Source: Yoonia ponticola (GTDB lineage: Bacteria > Pseudomonadota > Alphaproteobacteria > Rhodobacterales > Rhodobacteraceae). Taken from it: a stretch of DNA of 64,000 nucleotides. Below the pieces are notes generated by a model. The model did no database searches. It worked only from the letters and a program-made list of their open reading frames with translations, and was not told the origin of the DNA. Below are positions 63,498 through 64,000 of the stretch, piece after piece. Each line of letters starts with the position of its first letter. The stretch's first letter is position 1. Location of the stretch: contig NZ_JACIJM010000006.1 in NCBI RefSeq assembly GCF_014199395.1, positions 124,001 to 188,000 on the forward strand, in the 5' to 3' direction. The translations under genes and the position numbers were made by a program.

Positions 63498-64000
63498 GCG
63501 GCGGGAATGGCGGCGTCCGCAGGGAATGTCGCATTAACCTTTAACGCATCGCGCAATAGGGCATGATAGGCCGCACGCTTGATCTCTATCCCGCCAAGTG
63601 ATGCCAAATGATCCGTGATGAACTGCGTATCAAACAGGGTAAATCCACCCAACCGCAACCGATCCGTCAAATACGCCAGCGCAACTTTTGATGCATCAGT
63701 CGCCGTGCTGAACATGCTTTCACCGAAAAACGCGCCGCCAATCGTCACGCCATACACGCCACCAACGAGCGTTTGATCGCGCCAAACCTCGCAGCAGGCG
63801 GCGTCTCCTTGGTCAAACAGGCCCGCATATAGATCAAAGATAGTGTCGTTGATCCACGTCTCGTCACGATCAGCGCAACCGCGCACAACGTCCTGAAAAC
63901 ACGTATTAAAGCTGATCCGGTATTCAGCCTTAATCAGCCGTTTCCGCAGGGATCGCGAGATGTGAAAACCATCTAACGGAAGCACGCCGCGAAACTTGGG
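63461..64000 (-). CDS. aat: Leucyl/phenylalanyl-tRNA--protein transferase (N-terminus outside window)
   Basis: Adds Leu or Phe to proteins with N-terminal Lys or Arg, making them ClpS/ClpAP substrates. The frame is open to the right edge: codons upstream of GTG 63985 read PKFRG and continue the family sequence (VLPLDGFHISRSLRKRL). Further motifs are FNTCFQDVVRGCADR, DETWIND, GGVYGVTIGGAFFGESMFS and FTLFDTQFITDHLASLGG. Only the first few dozen residues are missing. Confidence 0.93.
   Translation of the reverse strand, partial: PKFRGVLPLDGFHISRSLRKRLIKAEYRISFNTCFQDVVRGCADRDETWINDTIFDLYAGLFDQGDAACCEVWRDQTLVGGVYGVTIGGAFFGESMFSTATDASKVALAYLTDRLRLGGFTLFDTQFITDHLASLGGIEIKRAAYHALLRDALKVNATFPADAAIPAAQDLIQRNTQTS

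Noticed and set aside
1-64000. tRNA or rRNA genes and mobile elements
   Set aside because: No cloverleaf with a T-loop GTTCRANNC pattern, no rRNA core sequence and no transposase or integrase motifs were seen on either strand.

Overview
The window reads as chromosomal DNA of an alphaproteobacterium, most likely a marine Rhodobacterales/Roseobacter-group member. The evidence is a long division-and-cell-wall (dcw) cluster with two DUF2484 genes between murC and murB, a DUF1127 gene followed by an array of CCTCCTCCC-loop small RNAs (the CcsR or 'cuckoo' arrangement known from Rhodobacter), aerobic cobaltochelatase genes cobS and cobT, malate synthase G with a GlcG-like gene, and an NDUFA12-type complex I accessory gene. 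No rRNA, tRNA, CRISPR array, transposase or prophage was seen.

Layout. 1-2.6 kb: the 3' part of a UvrD/PcrA helicase and a convergent LysE-family exporter. 2.6-3.3 kb: the sRNA array and its DUF1127 gene, both on the minus strand. 3.4-4.5 kb: mrp (Fe-S carrier ATPase) with a terminator. 4.5-5.1 kb: a long leader holding MraZ-box-like repeats, one DnaA box and a terminated leader RNA resembling UpsM. 5.1-30.8 kb: the dcw cluster mraZ-rsmH-ftsL-ftsI-murE-murF-mraY // murD // (two opposite-strand genes) // ftsW-murG-murC-(small membrane genes)-murB-ddl-ftsQ-ftsA // ftsZ // lpxC-bamD-recN. It carries peptidoglycan precursor synthesis, lipid II export and polymerisation, the Z-ring and outer-membrane biogenesis. 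Most genes overlap by 1-13 bases or sit a few bases apart; the real breaks (marked //) contain hairpins or repeats.

30.8-47.8 kb: mixed housekeeping genes: a ClC channel, DUF427, aminopeptidase P, cobT and cobS, a DnaJ-like protein, BolA, a small HTH-regulator cassette, gatB, a lytic transglycosylase, a PlsC-type acyltransferase, and a pepN gene broken by one missing base. 47.8-52.6 kb: malate synthase G with glcG, a class I glutamine amidotransferase, and a guanidinium exporter under a clear guanidine-II riboswitch. 52.6-59.5 kb: a 1221-residue RTX/Hint secreted protein and a two-subunit molybdenum hydroxylase (IorAB type). 59.7-64 kb: clpP-clpX, a RidA protein, an NDUFA12 protein, MlaD, a DUF2155 protein and aat running off the right edge.

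The most unusual items are noncoding: a seven-hairpin CCTCCTCCC RNA array; paired MraZ-box-like motifs about 0.3 and 0.6 kb ahead of mraZ; five GTGCAC-type hexamers at an exact 11-bp period between mraY and murD; a family of REP-like intergenic repeats (GCTTCTTTGACTT); and several perfect palindromes at gene ends. Coordinates were read by eye, and no alignment or database search was run.
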